In this document: in pieces, positions 16,866 to 26,255 of the stretch
How the letters are laid out: each line of letters opens with the position of its first letter
Position numbering within the stretch: position 1 is the stretch's first letter
Assembly: GCF_006228385.1 (NCBI RefSeq)
Contig: NZ_CP039852.1
Location: 496,001-560,000, forward strand
Origin: Salinimonas iocasae
GTDB lineage: Bacteria; Pseudomonadota; Gammaproteobacteria; Enterobacterales; Alteromonadaceae
Direction: 5' to 3'
Length of the DNA: 64,000 bases
The notes under the pieces: generated by a model
Seen by the model: only the letters and a program-made list of their open reading frames with translations
What the model was told of the DNA's origin: nothing
The model's database searches: none
Made by a program: the position numbers and the translations under genes

Positions 16866-18899
16866 ATGACACAACCAGCCATCAAATTGGTCGACGGCCT
16901 GCCCGTTTTCTCTCAGATTACGCCGGATCAAATCAAGCCGGCTATTGAAGAAGCCATAGCAACGTGCAAGACGACTATCGATGAGGTTGTAGCTTCGGGC
17001 GACTACAGCTATAAGAATGTTGTCGGCAAAATTGAAGAGGTTGACGACAGGCTTGGAAAGATGTGGTCGCCGGTATCTCATATGAATTCTGTCGTTAGCA
17101 GTGATGAGCTGCGTCAGGCGCATGACAGTTGCCTTCCGCTATTATCTGACTACGGAACCTGGGTTGGTCAGCATGAAGGGCTCTATAAGGCCTACACCAC
17201 GCTTCGCCAAAGCGATGAATTTAAAACGCTGGATGAGCAGCGACAAAAGTATATTGAAGATACCATCCGCGATTTCACACTTTCTGGCGTGGCACTGCCA
17301 CAGGAAAAGAAAACCCGTTATGCGCAAATAAGCGCCCGTTTGTCGGAACTGTCTTCTACCTTCAGCAACAATGTGATGGATGCCACCATGGGGTGGACCA
17401 AGCATGTCACAGATAAAGATGAATTGTCTGGCCTGCCAGAATCGGCATTAGATGCAGCGCATCAGGCGGCGAAAGATAAAGACCTGGAAGGCTGGCTGTT
17501 TACGCTGGACATTCCATCGTACTTACCGGTCATGCTTTACGCCGAGAATCGTCAGTTACGCGAGGAGATGTATCGCGCCTATGCAACACGTGCTTCAGCT
17601 GAAGGACCAAATGCGGGCAAATGGGACAACACCGATATTATTAACGAAATTCTGGCGCTGCGGACTGAAGCTTCAAAAATGCTTGGCTTTGATAACTATG
17701 CCGAGCGCTCACTGGCAACCAAAATGGCCAGCTCAACGGAGCAGGTGGTAGGGTTTATCCGTGATTTGGCGGAAAAGTCACTGCCACAGGCACAGCAGGA
17801 TCTGGACGAAGTGAAGGCGTTTGCCAAAGAGCACGGGGTTGATTCACTTAATGCCTGGGATATTCCTTATTACAGTGAGCAACTAAAGCAGAGAAAATAT
17901 ACTATTTCAGATGAAATGCTGCGTCCTTATTTCCCAGAAGAAACTGTGCTGAGAGGCTTGTTTGAGGTCGTTCATCGCCTTTATGGTTTAAAGATTGTCG
18001 AGCAACCCGGTGTTGATACCTGGCATAAAGATGTGCGCTACTTCACGATCACCGACGAGGCAGATGCGCTGCGTGGTAGTTTCTATTTTGACTTATATGC
18101 CAGAGCCAATAAACGTGGCGGTGCCTGGATGGATGAGTGTCGGGTGCGTCGCGAGTTGCCCGATGGTGAGATTCAGTTGCCAGTGGCCTATCTTACCTGC
18201 AACTTTAACGGCCCGGTCGGCGATAAACCAGCATTATTCACGCACGATGAAGTATTAACCCTGTTCCATGAGTTCGGCCATGGTCTGCATCACATGCTGA
18301 CCAAAATGTCAGTGGCAGGCGTGTCGGGGATCAATGGCGTTCCGTGGGATGCGGTGGAACTGCCCAGCCAGTTTCTTGAAAACTGGTGCTGGGAAGAAGA
18401 GGCACTCAGCTTTATCTCAGGTCACTATGAAACCGAAGAGCCGCTGCCCAATGACTTGTTGGACAGAATGCTGGCTGCGCGCGACTATCAGTCTGCGATG
18501 CAAATGGTCAGACAGCTTGAGTTCAGCCTTTTCGATTTTCAGTTGCATCAGCAGGATGGCGAAAATGTCGATGTGCAGGCACTGTTAAATGATGTCAGAA
18601 AGGAAGTAGCAGTGATTACACCGCCGGCTTTCAATCGTTTTCAGCATAGCTTTGGCCATATTTTTGCGGGCGGCTACGCTGCGGGCTACTACAGCTATAA
18701 ATGGGCGGAAGTGCTGTCAGCGGATGCATTCAGTAAATTTGAGGAAGACGGCATCTTTAATCGCGAAACTGGTAAATCCTTTTTACACAATATTCTTGAG
18801 ATGGGCGGTAGCCGTGAACCTATGGACCTGTTCGTTGCGTTTCGTGGACGCGAGCCGAATGTCGATGCGTTGCTGCGTCATAGCGGAATAGGTCAGTAA
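16866..18899 (+). CDS. prlC: Oligopeptidase A (M3 metallopeptidase)
   Basis: PrlC is a cytoplasmic zinc peptidase that degrades signal peptides and short peptides. It is colinear with E. coli PrlC over its length and carries the M3 motif HEFGH (His468, Glu469, His472) in TLFHEFGHGLHHML. I start it at ATG 16866 (MTQPAIKL): the ATG at 16839 has no ribosome binding site, while AAGTGAGA precedes 16866. That gives 677 aa, normal for the family. It is followed with TAATG overlap by the glycosylase gene. Confidence 0.95.
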   Translation: MTQPAIKLVDGLPVFSQITPDQIKPAIEEAIATCKTTIDEVVASGDYSYKNVVGKIEEVDDRLGKMWSPVSHMNSVVSSDELRQAHDSCLPLLSDYGTWVGQHEGLYKAYTTLRQSDEFKTLDEQRQKYIEDTIRDFTLSGVALPQEKKTRYAQISARLSELSSTFSNNVMDATMGWTKHVTDKDELSGLPESALDAAHQAAKDKDLEGWLFTLDIPSYLPVMLYAENRQLREEMYRAYATRASAEGPNAGKWDNTDIINEILALRTEASKMLGFDNYAERSLATKMASSTEQVVGFIRDLAEKSLPQAQQDLDEVKAFAKEHGVDSLNAWDIPYYSEQLKQRKYTISDEMLRPYFPEETVLRGLFEVVHRLYGLKIVEQPGVDTWHKDVRYFTITDEADALRGSFYFDLYARANKRGGAWMDECRVRRELPDGEIQLPVAYLTCNFNGPVGDKPALFTHDEVLTLFHEFGHGLHHMLTKMSVAGVSGINGVPWDAVELPSQFLENWCWEEEALSFISGHYETEEPLPNDLLDRMLAARDYQSAMQMVRQLEFSLFDFQLHQQDGENVDVQALLNDVRKEVAVITPPAFNRFQHSFGHIFAGGYAAGYYSYKWAEVLSADAFSKFEEDGIFNRETGKSFLHNILEMGGSREPMDLFVAFRGREPNVDALLRHSGIGQ

Positions 18900-19591
18900 T
18901 GGCAGCAGAACGTTTCGACGCGATCTATCGTCGGGCATGTGAAAGAAAGGGCGGCGAAGCAGGGCTTAACGCTTTGTTACGCCAGCCTTTGAGTACGGCA
19001 GAGGTTGCAAAGATCCCTGACGATCGGTTTCTGGCAGCAATGACCCGGCAGGTATTCAAGTCCGGCTTCGTGTGGCGTGTCATTGAACAAAAATGGCCTG
19101 CGTTCGAAGAGGTGTTCTTTAACTTCGACGTAGAAAAAATTCTTTTAATGCCCGATGAGATGCTTGAGCGTAAAGCCAGTGATGAGCGAATCGTGCGCAA
19201 TTACAAAAAGGTTATGACAGTCAGAGATAACGCCATGATGGTGGCGGATATCAGTCGTGAATACGGCAGTTTTGGTCGTTTTGTTGCGCAGACTGACAAA
19301 GCAGGAATAACCGGCTTATGGCAAACGCTGAAAAAACGCGGTGCCCGGCTTGGTGGAAATACGGGCCCCTATATGCTCAGGGCATTAGGCGTTGATACGT
19401 TCATTATCTCTGCAGATAATGAAGATTACTTCAGAAAGCATGAGGTTATTGATGGAACGCTGCAGAGTCAGAAAAGCCTGAAAGCGATGAACGAACAGTT
19501 TGTGCAGTGGCATGAGCAAAGTGGTTTGTCGATGAGTGAGCTCAGTCAGATCCTTTCTTACAGCTGGGGAAGCAACAATCGTCATGCCTGA
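18899..19591 (+). CDS. DNA-3-methyladenine glycosylase I family protein (divergent)
   Basis: A 230-aa protein of the Adenine_glyco (Tag-like) helix-hairpin-helix group, which removes alkylated adenine. Recognisable are FKSGFVWRVIEQKWPAFEEVF, RNYKKVMTVRDNA, and FIISADNEDYFRKH-like segments. The usual N-terminal Tag zinc motif with Cys and the WGVP box is absent, so it is a divergent branch and its substrate may differ. The start overlaps the prlC stop by one base, so the two are co-translated. Confidence 0.7.
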   Translation: MAAERFDAIYRRACERKGGEAGLNALLRQPLSTAEVAKIPDDRFLAAMTRQVFKSGFVWRVIEQKWPAFEEVFFNFDVEKILLMPDEMLERKASDERIVRNYKKVMTVRDNAMMVADISREYGSFGRFVAQTDKAGITGLWQTLKKRGARLGGNTGPYMLRALGVDTFIISADNEDYFRKHEVIDGTLQSQKSLKAMNEQFVQWHEQSGLSMSELSQILSYSWGSNNRHA

Positions 19592-19734
19592 ACAGTCATA
19601 GCACTGAGGTAATGCCATCAGGTAGAAGTCACCGGTTATCCCGTTAATTACGCTATTTTCACCGTAAATGGCTGTTTCTGGTTTGCGATATTGGGTACAC
19701 TTCCTTTCCAACAGATGACAGGTACAGGAATGGT

Positions 19735-20529
19735 ATGAGCGATACAGACAGCCGGGTGGAAGCCTCGCAAAGCGCCCCGAATGCATCGACAGAGCAAACC
19801 GATTTCGGATTTCAGCAGGTCGAAAAATCACAAAAAGCCTCTCTGGTTGCTAATGTGTTCGACTCTGTTGCTGCCAAGTACGATGTGATGAACGACCTGA
19901 TGTCGTTCGGTGTGCATCGCTTATGGAAGCGCTATACGATTGATTGTGCCGGCGTGCGCACGGGCCATAAAGTTCTGGATATTGCCGGAGGCACCGGTGA
20001 CCTGACTGCTAAATTTTCAAGGCTTGTAGGTCCGACCGGTTCAGTGACGCTGGCTGACATTAACCTGTCCATGTTAAAGGTAGGTCGTGACAAACTCCGT
20101 GACCAGGGCCTGGTTAACAACATCGAGTACGTGCAGGCCGATGCGGAGGCGCTACCTTTCCCGGACAATTCTTTTGACGTAGTAACAATGGCGTTCGGGC
20201 TGCGAAATGTAACCGAAAAACAAAACGCGCTTAATTCCATATACCGGGTATTAAAGCCGGGCGGGCGCTTATTGGTACTTGAGTTTTCGAAACCGGCTTC
20301 AGAACATCTGTCAAAAATCTACGACATGTATTCGTTTCATATTCTGCCAAAAATGGGGCAGGTAGTAGCCAACGATGCTGACAGCTATCGCTATCTGGCT
20401 GAAAGTATCCGCATGCACCCTGATCAGGAAACACTGAAAGGTATGTTTGAAAGTGCGGGATTCGAGCAGTGTGATTACACCAACCTTACAGGCGGCATTG
20501 TCGCACTGCATCGCGGATACAAATTTTAA
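19735..20529 (+). CDS. ubiE: Ubiquinone/menaquinone C-methyltransferase UbiE
   Basis: An SAM-dependent methyltransferase acting on demethylmenaquinone and 2-methoxy-6-polyprenyl-benzoquinol. The 264-aa protein has the class I motif [11 protein letters not shown] (motif I), [24 protein letters not shown], and FGLRNVTEK, with the [13 protein letters not shown] post-motif. AGGAATGGT provides the ribosome binding site. Its stop overlaps the ubiJ start (TAATG), giving the conserved ubiE-ubiJ-ubiB order. Confidence 0.97.
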   Translation: MSDTDSRVEASQSAPNASTEQTDFGFQQVEKSQKASLVANVFDSVAAKYDVMNDLMSFGVHRLWKRYTIDCAGVRTGHKVLDIAGGTGDLTAKFSRLVGPTGSVTLADINLSMLKVGRDKLRDQGLVNNIEYVQADAEALPFPDNSFDVVTMAFGLRNVTEKQNALNSIYRVLKPGGRLLVLEFSKPASEHLSKIYDMYSFHILPKMGQVVANDADSYRYLAESIRMHPDQETLKGMFESAGFEQCDYTNLTGGIVALHRGYKF

Positions 20530-21161
20530 TGCCGGCATCGTCTTTGTTTACCGCCTCAGCTGAAGCGTTTATTAATAACCTCATCGCGCTGGACGAAGAC
20601 AGTGAAAAGCGCCTGTCGGCACTCAGTGGTAAACGACTTACCTTGTTTCTGGAAGGCTTACCCTGGGGTGTAACTCTGGCATTCTCGTCAAAAGTCGATA
20701 TTTTGCTGGAGCATCATAGTTACGAAGATGTTTCTGTCCACGTCGATGAAAGCACCTGTTATATAAAAACGCATTTTGATGCGCTACCCAGTCTTACCCA
20801 AACCAGCCAGATCACTCAGCTTATCCGAGAAGGTAAGCTGCAAATGCAGGGAGAGCCGGGCATTGCCCAGCAGGTTGCCGCCTTATTCCAGCAGCTCGAT
20901 ATTGACTGGGAAGAACAGCTTTCAAAATATACCGGAGACGTTCCGGCTCACCAGATTTTCAGTGGAGCCTCGGCTTTTAAAGCACAAATGAAGGCATTGT
21001 CTGAGCGCTTTACCAGCGGCCTGAGCAATGCTATCACAGAGGAAAAAGATATCGCCGTGGGGAAGTTAGCTGTTATGCATTTCAACGATGAGGTCGATGC
21101 GTTGCGCGATGATGTTCAGCGTTTTGAAGCTCGCTTGCGTCTTTTAGAGAACAGTTTGTAG
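20529..21161 (+). CDS. ubiJ: Ubiquinone biosynthesis accessory factor UbiJ
   Basis: A 210-aa SCP2-domain protein that helps the soluble Ubi complex hold the lipid intermediate. The N-terminal two thirds fit the SCP2 lipid-binding fold ([19 protein letters not shown]), and the C-terminal helix ([20 protein letters not shown]) is the usual coiled coil. It starts within the ubiE stop codon and ubiB follows 11 bases after its end, which makes the call secure despite low sequence conservation. Confidence 0.9.
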   Translation: MPASSLFTASAEAFINNLIALDEDSEKRLSALSGKRLTLFLEGLPWGVTLAFSSKVDILLEHHSYEDVSVHVDESTCYIKTHFDALPSLTQTSQITQLIREGKLQMQGEPGIAQQVAALFQQLDIDWEEQLSKYTGDVPAHQIFSGASAFKAQMKALSERFTSGLSNAITEEKDIAVGKLAVMHFNDEVDALRDDVQRFEARLRLLENSL

Positions 21162-21172
21162 TATTCCGTTTC

Positions 21173-22813
21173 ATGCAAATATTTCGCTTGTATCAAATTA
21201 ATAAGGTGCTGCTCCAGCATGGTCTGGATGAGCTCATTCCTGATCGATGGATGCCCTGGTACGCGCGTCTCATGCGCAAATCTATCTTCTGGATACGTAA
21301 CAGGCATAAAGGCCAGCCCGCCGGTGTACGTATTACCATGGCACTGCAGTCTCTGGGTCCGGTATTCATCAAGTTCGGGCAGATGCTTTCTACCCGAAGA
21401 GATCTTTTGCATCCGGATATTGCCAATGAACTGGCACGCCTGCAGGACAAAGTGGCTCCTTTTCCTTCCGAAGCTGCTCAGCAAATTATTAAAGATGCGC
21501 TGGAGTTGCATGATTTAAGCGAATTGTTCAAAGAGTTTCATATCGACCCGCTGGCATCGGCATCAATTGCTCAGGTGCACGCGGCGAAACTCCACGACAA
21601 TCAGGATGTGGTGGTCAAGGTTCTGCGTCCGGATATCCGCAAAACCATCGATGCGGATATGGAGTTGTTGTTCTCTCTGGCCCAGGTTGTACAGCGCTGG
21701 CTGCCTGATGGTAAGCGGTTAAGACCCGTAGAAGTCGTCACCGAGTACCAGAAAACGCTGGTGGATGAACTGGATTTGCTGCGCGAGTCTGCAAACGGGA
21801 TCCAGCTCAGACGAAATTTTGAAGGGTCTGACGCACTTTATATCCCGCGTATCTACAGTGACTATTGTCGCCACAATGTGCTGATTATGGAGCGCATTTA
21901 CGGGATTCCGGTTTCCAATGTCGATGCACTGCTGGCACAGAATACCAATATGAAAAAGCTGGCAGAGCGGGGCGTTGAAGTATTTTTCACCCAGGTCTTC
22001 CGTGACAGCTTTTTTCATGCTGACATGCACCCGGGAAACATTTTCGTGGGCACTGAAACACCGTCAGAGCCACGCTATATCGCCATCGATTTTGGTATTG
22101 TTGGCACGCTGAACAAAGAAGATAAACGTTATCTGGCGGAAAACTTCGTGGCGTTCTTCAACCGGGATTATCGCAAGGTCGCACAACTGCATGCCGACTC
22201 CGGCTGGGTTCCCCGAGATACAAATATTGATGAATTTGAAATGGCGATCCGCACAGTCTGTGAGCCAATCTTTCAAAAGCCGCTGGCTGAAATCTCATTC
22301 GGAAACGTTCTGCTGCAACTGTTTAATACCGCCCGGCGCTTCAATATGGTGGTGCAACCTCAACTGGTATTATTGCAAAAAACACTGCTCTATATCGAAG
22401 GCCTGGGCCGGCAGTTGTATCCCCAACTGGATTTATGGAAAACCGCAAAACCGTTTCTTGAAAACTGGATGCAGGAGCAGGTTGGCTTGCGCGCCATGAT
22501 GACCAAGGTGAAGGCGAATTTGCCATTCTGGTCTGAAAAATTGCCGGATATGCCAGACCTGTTACATGACAGCTTGCAACAGCTTAAAGCGTTGCCACTG
22601 CAGCAGCAACAGGAGCACCAGCAACTGATGGCGCTGCAGGTAAATAATATGCGTGCGACGCACTATGGGATTGTTGGAGCAACGTTAATTATTGTGTCAG
22701 CGTTGCTGCCTGTTTATGGACTGCACTGGGCTTTTCCGGGCGCTACGGCTGTAGCGGGCATGGCGTGTTGGTGGCAATCCTGGCGTAAAGGTCACAAGAA
22801 ATTTAAGTCATAA
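21173..22813 (+). CDS. ubiB: Ubiquinone biosynthesis ATPase UbiB
   Basis: UbiB is an atypical kinase-like (ABC1/ADCK) ATPase needed for ubiquinone synthesis at the inner membrane. The 546-aa protein has the family KxGQ motif ([11 protein letters not shown]), the Ala-rich nucleotide loop [29 protein letters not shown], the DMHPGN catalytic loop and IAIDFG metal motif. Two C-terminal membrane helices (about 497-535) are present. The tatABC genes that follow ubiB in enterobacteria are not here. Confidence 0.96.
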   Translation: MQIFRLYQINKVLLQHGLDELIPDRWMPWYARLMRKSIFWIRNRHKGQPAGVRITMALQSLGPVFIKFGQMLSTRRDLLHPDIANELARLQDKVAPFPSEAAQQIIKDALELHDLSELFKEFHIDPLASASIAQVHAAKLHDNQDVVVKVLRPDIRKTIDADMELLFSLAQVVQRWLPDGKRLRPVEVVTEYQKTLVDELDLLRESANGIQLRRNFEGSDALYIPRIYSDYCRHNVLIMERIYGIPVSNVDALLAQNTNMKKLAERGVEVFFTQVFRDSFFHADMHPGNIFVGTETPSEPRYIAIDFGIVGTLNKEDKRYLAENFVAFFNRDYRKVAQLHADSGWVPRDTNIDEFEMAIRTVCEPIFQKPLAEISFGNVLLQLFNTARRFNMVVQPQLVLLQKTLLYIEGLGRQLYPQLDLWKTAKPFLENWMQEQVGLRAMMTKVKANLPFWSEKLPDMPDLLHDSLQQLKALPLQQQQEHQQLMALQVNNMRATHYGIVGATLIIVSALLPVYGLHWAFPGATAVAGMACWWQSWRKGHKKFKS

Positions 22814-22885
22814 AATAGCAGGTAAATGACATTTTTGTGATAAATGTTAATTGCTTCCTATTTTTCTATGAATTTTGCAAATACC

Positions 22886-22894
22886 TGCTATAGT
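22886..22894 (+). promoter_or_regulatory. Extended -10 promoter and long leader of the cold-shock gene
   Basis: TGCTATAGT is a TGn-TATAGT extended -10 element with no good -35, about 200 bases before the start codon. The leader implied (about 190 bases, AT-rich) is of the length known for cspA-type mRNAs whose folding senses temperature. No canonical cold box was identified. The other bases of the 22814-23094 gap show no gene. Confidence 0.5.
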
Positions 22895-23094
22895 ACTTAT
22901 AGCCATTAGGCTAAGTCTTTAAGAGACGTGTTTATTTTGTTTTTTGCGTTGATGTATAAATACTCAAGTTACACCTGTGATTTGCTGTTAGTGGTTTGTT
23001 CATTCCAAAGTAAGACCCAAATAACTCGTCCACGGTTAAAGACGAATTAAAGAGATACGCGAAAGCGAAGTTTTAAGAGAGATTTGAGGTCTAC

Positions 23095-23304
23095 ATGTCT
23101 AAAGTTACAGGTACCGTTAAATGGTTTAACGCTGACAAAGGTTATGGTTTTCTGACACAAGATAGCGGCGATAAGGACGTTTTCGTTCATTTCCGTGCTA
23201 TCGTTTCAGAAGGTTATAAATCTTTAAACGAAGGTCAGCGCGTAGAATTTGAAGTCGAGCAGGGCCAAAAAGGCTTGCAGGCAGCTAACGTTCAAGCACT
23301 GTAA
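23095..23304 (+). CDS. Cold-shock protein, CspA family
   Basis: A 69-aa single cold-shock domain that binds single-stranded RNA/DNA. RNP1 (KGYGFLTQ) and RNP2 (VFVHFRAI) are intact, with the usual [13 protein letters not shown] opening. TTGAGGT supplies the ribosome binding site. It has a long leader and its own terminator. Which Csp paralogue (A, C, D or E) cannot be told from the sequence. Confidence 0.95.
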   Translation: MSKVTGTVKWFNADKGYGFLTQDSGDKDVFVHFRAIVSEGYKSLNEGQRVEFEVEQGQKGLQAANVQAL

Positions 23305-23313
23305 AACGTTAAG

Positions 23314-23337
23314 ACGGCAGCATTAGCTGCCGTTTTT
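23314..23337 (+). terminator. Bidirectional terminator between csp and the P-loop kinase
   Basis: ACGGCAGC (23314-23321), loop ATTA, GCTGCCGT (23326-23333), then TTTT. The stop codon of the convergent minus-strand gene lies in the hairpin loop, so one structure ends both transcripts. Confidence 0.9.
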
Positions 23338-23832
23338 GTTTTCTCCCATATCAATGGGAATATGTTCACATTGTGGTTTCTCTGCCACGAAATATTCCTG
23401 ATATTGCTCCCATTCTTCCAGCTTTTTTCTGTCTCTCGGGTTTCCGCGCTTAACCATTTGCTTTTTTAATTGAGCCACTGGCGCGTGCAGCCAGTAAACA
23501 AGTACATCACAATCAAAACGGTGCCTGAGTTGCTGTACCCACTCTGGGTTGGATAGTTCCTGAGTGAAGGGAGCGCACAAAATAACGGGGATCTGACTCA
23601 GGTTAGCGGTTGCAGCTGAAAACATCGCATCGTAGACAGGCTTTCTGAAAGCCTTTTTATAGGCTGAGCTATCGCGATCATCCTGTTCCATGCCTGCCAG
23701 TATCAGCCCGGCCTGAATAACAGGTTCAAATACCTCGTCGATATCAATCAGACAGGCACGCAATTGTTTTGCCTGGCGCTTTGCCCAGGTTGATTTACCC
23801 ACTGCAGGCTGACCGGAAACGATGTAAAGCAT
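23323..23832 (-). CDS. P-loop ATPase/kinase of the AAA_33 type
   Basis: A 169-aa small P-loop protein with Walker A GQPAVGKST near its N-terminus and a DIDEVFEP metal/substrate segment, resembling zeta-toxin-like and small-molecule kinases. I start it at ATG 23832, preceded by GAGGTGG, rather than the GTG at 23841. The substrate is unknown and no antitoxin is adjacent, so a toxin role is not supported. It is convergent with csp and divergent from the exported protein at 23923. Confidence 0.7.
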   Translation of the reverse strand: MLYIVSGQPAVGKSTWAKRQAKQLRACLIDIDEVFEPVIQAGLILAGMEQDDRDSSAYKKAFRKPVYDAMFSAATANLSQIPVILCAPFTQELSNPEWVQQLRHRFDCDVLVYWLHAPVAQLKKQMVKRGNPRDRKKLEEWEQYQEYFVAEKPQCEHIPIDMGENKNGS

Positions 23833-23922
23833 TCGCTCCACCTCTGATGTTGTAAGTTAGTTGGCGGTGACAGTATGACGGTTTTTACTTATGCTGACGA
23901 CTATCGCCGAGAAAGGTTAATA

Positions 23923-24618
23923 ATGGAGTATATCCCGATGAGTAAATTTCCGGTTTTTATGAAGGCTATGGTCTTTATTGCAAGTTGCCTGATGATTAGC
24001 GGAGCGTTTGCGCAGGAAAAAACGCTGGCTGTGGTAGACGAAAAGCCGCTCATGCTATCTGACATCTCACCTACAAAAGCGGAGCTGACAGAGACAGCTG
24101 AAGCAATGTCTGTAAGCAGGCAACTAGCCTTGTCGCGTATTCGACACAATCGCTTTGCAGAGCAACTTATCGACAGGATTATGGATACCTATGCCGCGCA
24201 GCAAAAAATAGAGCCAGATGAGGCGCTGGTTAAAGCATTTTCATCCCGCTTTGGCGACCAGGTTGACGGCAGCGAAGAAAATAGCCGCCCGGTCAAAGAT
24301 ATTGCCCGTGAACAGGCACGTATCTGGCAAATAGAAAAGGCACTGTACGAAGCGTTTGGCGGCACAGTAATATTCACTCAGCAAAACCCGCAGTATCCGA
24401 TTGAAGCTTATAGAAAACTACTCAGCCAATACGAAGAGCAGGGCCTGCTGGTATTTAAAAGTAAGGAATACGAATCAGTACTCAAGCGTATTTTCGCTCC
24501 GCCCTACGAGATGAAAATCGCTCCTGAACACGTTTCTTTTGTTAAACCCTGGTGGTCGACCGGTCAGGTCATCGGAAGCGCTTCATCAACAGCGGCAAAA
24601 AGCGACGTTGAAAAATAG
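23923..24618 (+). CDS. Exported protein of unknown function, SurA-N-like
   Basis: A 231-aa protein with a signal peptide (VFIASCLMISGAFA, cleavage before QEK). GAAAGG before ATG 23923 favours that start; ATG 23938 is also possible. The mature part opens AVVDEKPLMLSD and continues as helices (RHNRFAEQLIDRIMDTYAAQQKI) that recall the N-terminal domain of SurA/PpiC chaperones, but there is no rotamase domain. I do not recognise a specific family. Its last 55 bases overlap, tail to tail, the end of the cysteine-synthase-like gene. Confidence 0.65.
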   Translation: MEYIPMSKFPVFMKAMVFIASCLMISGAFAQEKTLAVVDEKPLMLSDISPTKAELTETAEAMSVSRQLALSRIRHNRFAEQLIDRIMDTYAAQQKIEPDEALVKAFSSRFGDQVDGSEENSRPVKDIAREQARIWQIEKALYEAFGGTVIFTQQNPQYPIEAYRKLLSQYEEQGLLVFKSKEYESVLKRIFAPPYEMKIAPEHVSFVKPWWSTGQVIGSASSTAAKSDVEK

Positions 24619-25553
24619 CGCTCCGCGCCGTCAGGCAGAATAGTGACAATATTTTTACCGGCATAGTCGCTCGACAGTGCCAGTTGCGCTGTCGCCCACA
24701 TTGCGGCACCGGAAGATATTCCCACCGCCAGGCCCTCGACGCGTGCCAGCTTACGGGCGTAGTCCACAGCGTCTTCATCGGTCACCGTAATAATCTTATT
24801 AAAACAGGATGTATCAAGAATCTCGGGAATATGACCTGAACTGAGTCCCTGTATGTTGTGCACGCCACTACGGCTTTCACTGAGAACCGGGCATCGGGAA
24901 GGCTCAACGGCGATTATTTCAATATCAGGGCTTTGGGCCCGAAGTGCGCCGGACAAACCCGTGATAGTCCCCCCGGTACCAATACCTGCCACCACCGTAT
25001 CAATATTTCCCTGTGTATCGTGCCAGATTTCCGGCGCCGTATACATCTGATGAGCATAAACGTTAGCCCGGTTTGAAAACTGATTCAGCGATACCGCGCC
25101 AGGCCTTTCGTTGACCAGCTGAGCGGAATGATCGATTGCACCTTTTGTCCCAAGGTCTTTGGCTGTCGTAATCACTTTCGCACCATAATGTCTAATCAAA
25201 TGCTGGCGCTCAACAGACATATGTTCTGGGATAACGATGGTCACCGGGACATCCAGCATTGCACCTAACCAGGCACAGGCAACACCGTTGTTACCTGATG
25301 ATGCTTCGATAATTTCCAGCTTCTCGATATTTTGGGTGTGTTGCAACAAGGCTTCGAACATAGCCAGTGCGCTGCGATCTTTAATCGAACCCGCCGGGTT
25401 GAAAAACTCGACCTTAGCCATGGGGACGGTTTGCCAGTTAAGCAGACGAGCAAGGCGATGCATCTTTATAAGAGGCGTTCGGCCAATCGTCTGGGTGATG
25501 CTGTCATATATCACCGCTGGTTGCGTTAATTGTATCTGAGGACTTGCTAACAT
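24564..25553 (-). CDS. PLP-dependent cysteine synthase / CBS-like enzyme
   Basis: A 329-aa fold-type II PLP enzyme of the CysK/CysM/cystathionine beta-synthase group. The PLP lysine is in NPAGSIKDRSA, the substrate loop is EASSGNNGVA, the phosphate-binding loop is GIGTGGTITG, and SSGAAMW precedes the C-terminal end. I start it at ATG 25553 because the GTG at 25571 lacks a ribosome binding site. It is divergent from a DecR-like regulator 123 bases away, which points to a role in cysteine handling rather than bulk biosynthesis. It could make or break cysteine; sequence alone does not decide. Confidence 0.85.
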   Translation of the reverse strand: MLASPQIQLTQPAVIYDSITQTIGRTPLIKMHRLARLLNWQTVPMAKVEFFNPAGSIKDRSALAMFEALLQHTQNIEKLEIIEASSGNNGVACAWLGAMLDVPVTIVIPEHMSVERQHLIRHYGAKVITTAKDLGTKGAIDHSAQLVNERPGAVSLNQFSNRANVYAHQMYTAPEIWHDTQGNIDTVVAGIGTGGTITGLSGALRAQSPDIEIIAVEPSRCPVLSESRSGVHNIQGLSSGHIPEILDTSCFNKIITVTDEDAVDYARKLARVEGLAVGISSGAAMWATAQLALSSDYAGKNIVTILPDGAERYFSTSLFAAVDEALPMT

Positions 25554-25676
25554 GCTGTGACTCGCTTTCACTTATTGTTCTGATGACAGTGTGACGTGAA
25601 AACGATGGGTGATGTTGCTATTAGCGCATCAAATACTTATCTTATGTAGCAAAATATACCTCTATGTGGCGCTTGC

Positions 25677-26150
25677 ATGGAAAAAATTTCTATTGATACT
25701 GTCGATAAAAAGCTTCTCACCCTGCTACAGAAAAATGCCGATGTCAGTGTTGCGGAGATGGCTGAGTTAGTGGGCCTTACCGCCACACCCTGTTGGCGAC
25801 GCATCCAGCGTTTGCAGCAAGCCGGACTGATTACGCGAAAAGTCGCATTACTTGATGCCCCTAAACTGGGTTTATCAATGACCGTCTTTGTACAGATAAA
25901 AGCTGGCCGGCATGATGGGAAGTGGCTGGATGAATTTGCCCGACATGCGTCCTCTTTTGAGGAAGTCGTTGAGTTTTACCGGATGAGCGGTGAGTACGAT
26001 TATTTGCTCAAGGTTATGGTCACTGACATGCAGTGTTTCGATCACTTTTACAAAAGACTGGTAAATGGTATTGACCTGAACGACGTTACCTCTAGTTTCG
26101 CGATGGAACAGATAAAATACTCGACTGCCATGCCGCTTCAGCATTTGTGA
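25677..26150 (+). CDS. decR: Lrp/AsnC regulator, DecR (YbaO)-like
   Basis: A 157-aa feast/famine regulator. The N-terminal HTH (IDTVDKKLLTLLQKNADVSV, TATPCWRRIQRL) and C-terminal RAM domain (RMSGEYDYLLKVMV, SFAMEQIKYSTAMPL) closely resemble E. coli DecR, which senses cysteine and turns on its degradation. The adjacent divergent PLP enzyme fits this. A TAGCAAAATATACCTCTA stretch about 40 bases upstream resembles an Lrp-type site. The name is by resemblance; a different amino-acid effector is possible. Confidence 0.8.
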   Translation: MEKISIDTVDKKLLTLLQKNADVSVAEMAELVGLTATPCWRRIQRLQQAGLITRKVALLDAPKLGLSMTVFVQIKAGRHDGKWLDEFARHASSFEEVVEFYRMSGEYDYLLKVMVTDMQCFDHFYKRLVNGIDLNDVTSSFAMEQIKYSTAMPLQHL

Positions 26151-26255
26151 TGATTTAATTGTCATTACCTGGTTCAAATCAAACTGAGGCCACACATTAC
26201 GTGTTAGGCTACATTCGTACTTATTCTTTTCTTACTGATCTCAAGGAGCATTACT

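Noticed and set aside
23323..23832. P-loop kinase as a zeta-type toxin
   Set aside because: No antitoxin gene is adjacent and only Walker A and a DID segment are visible.
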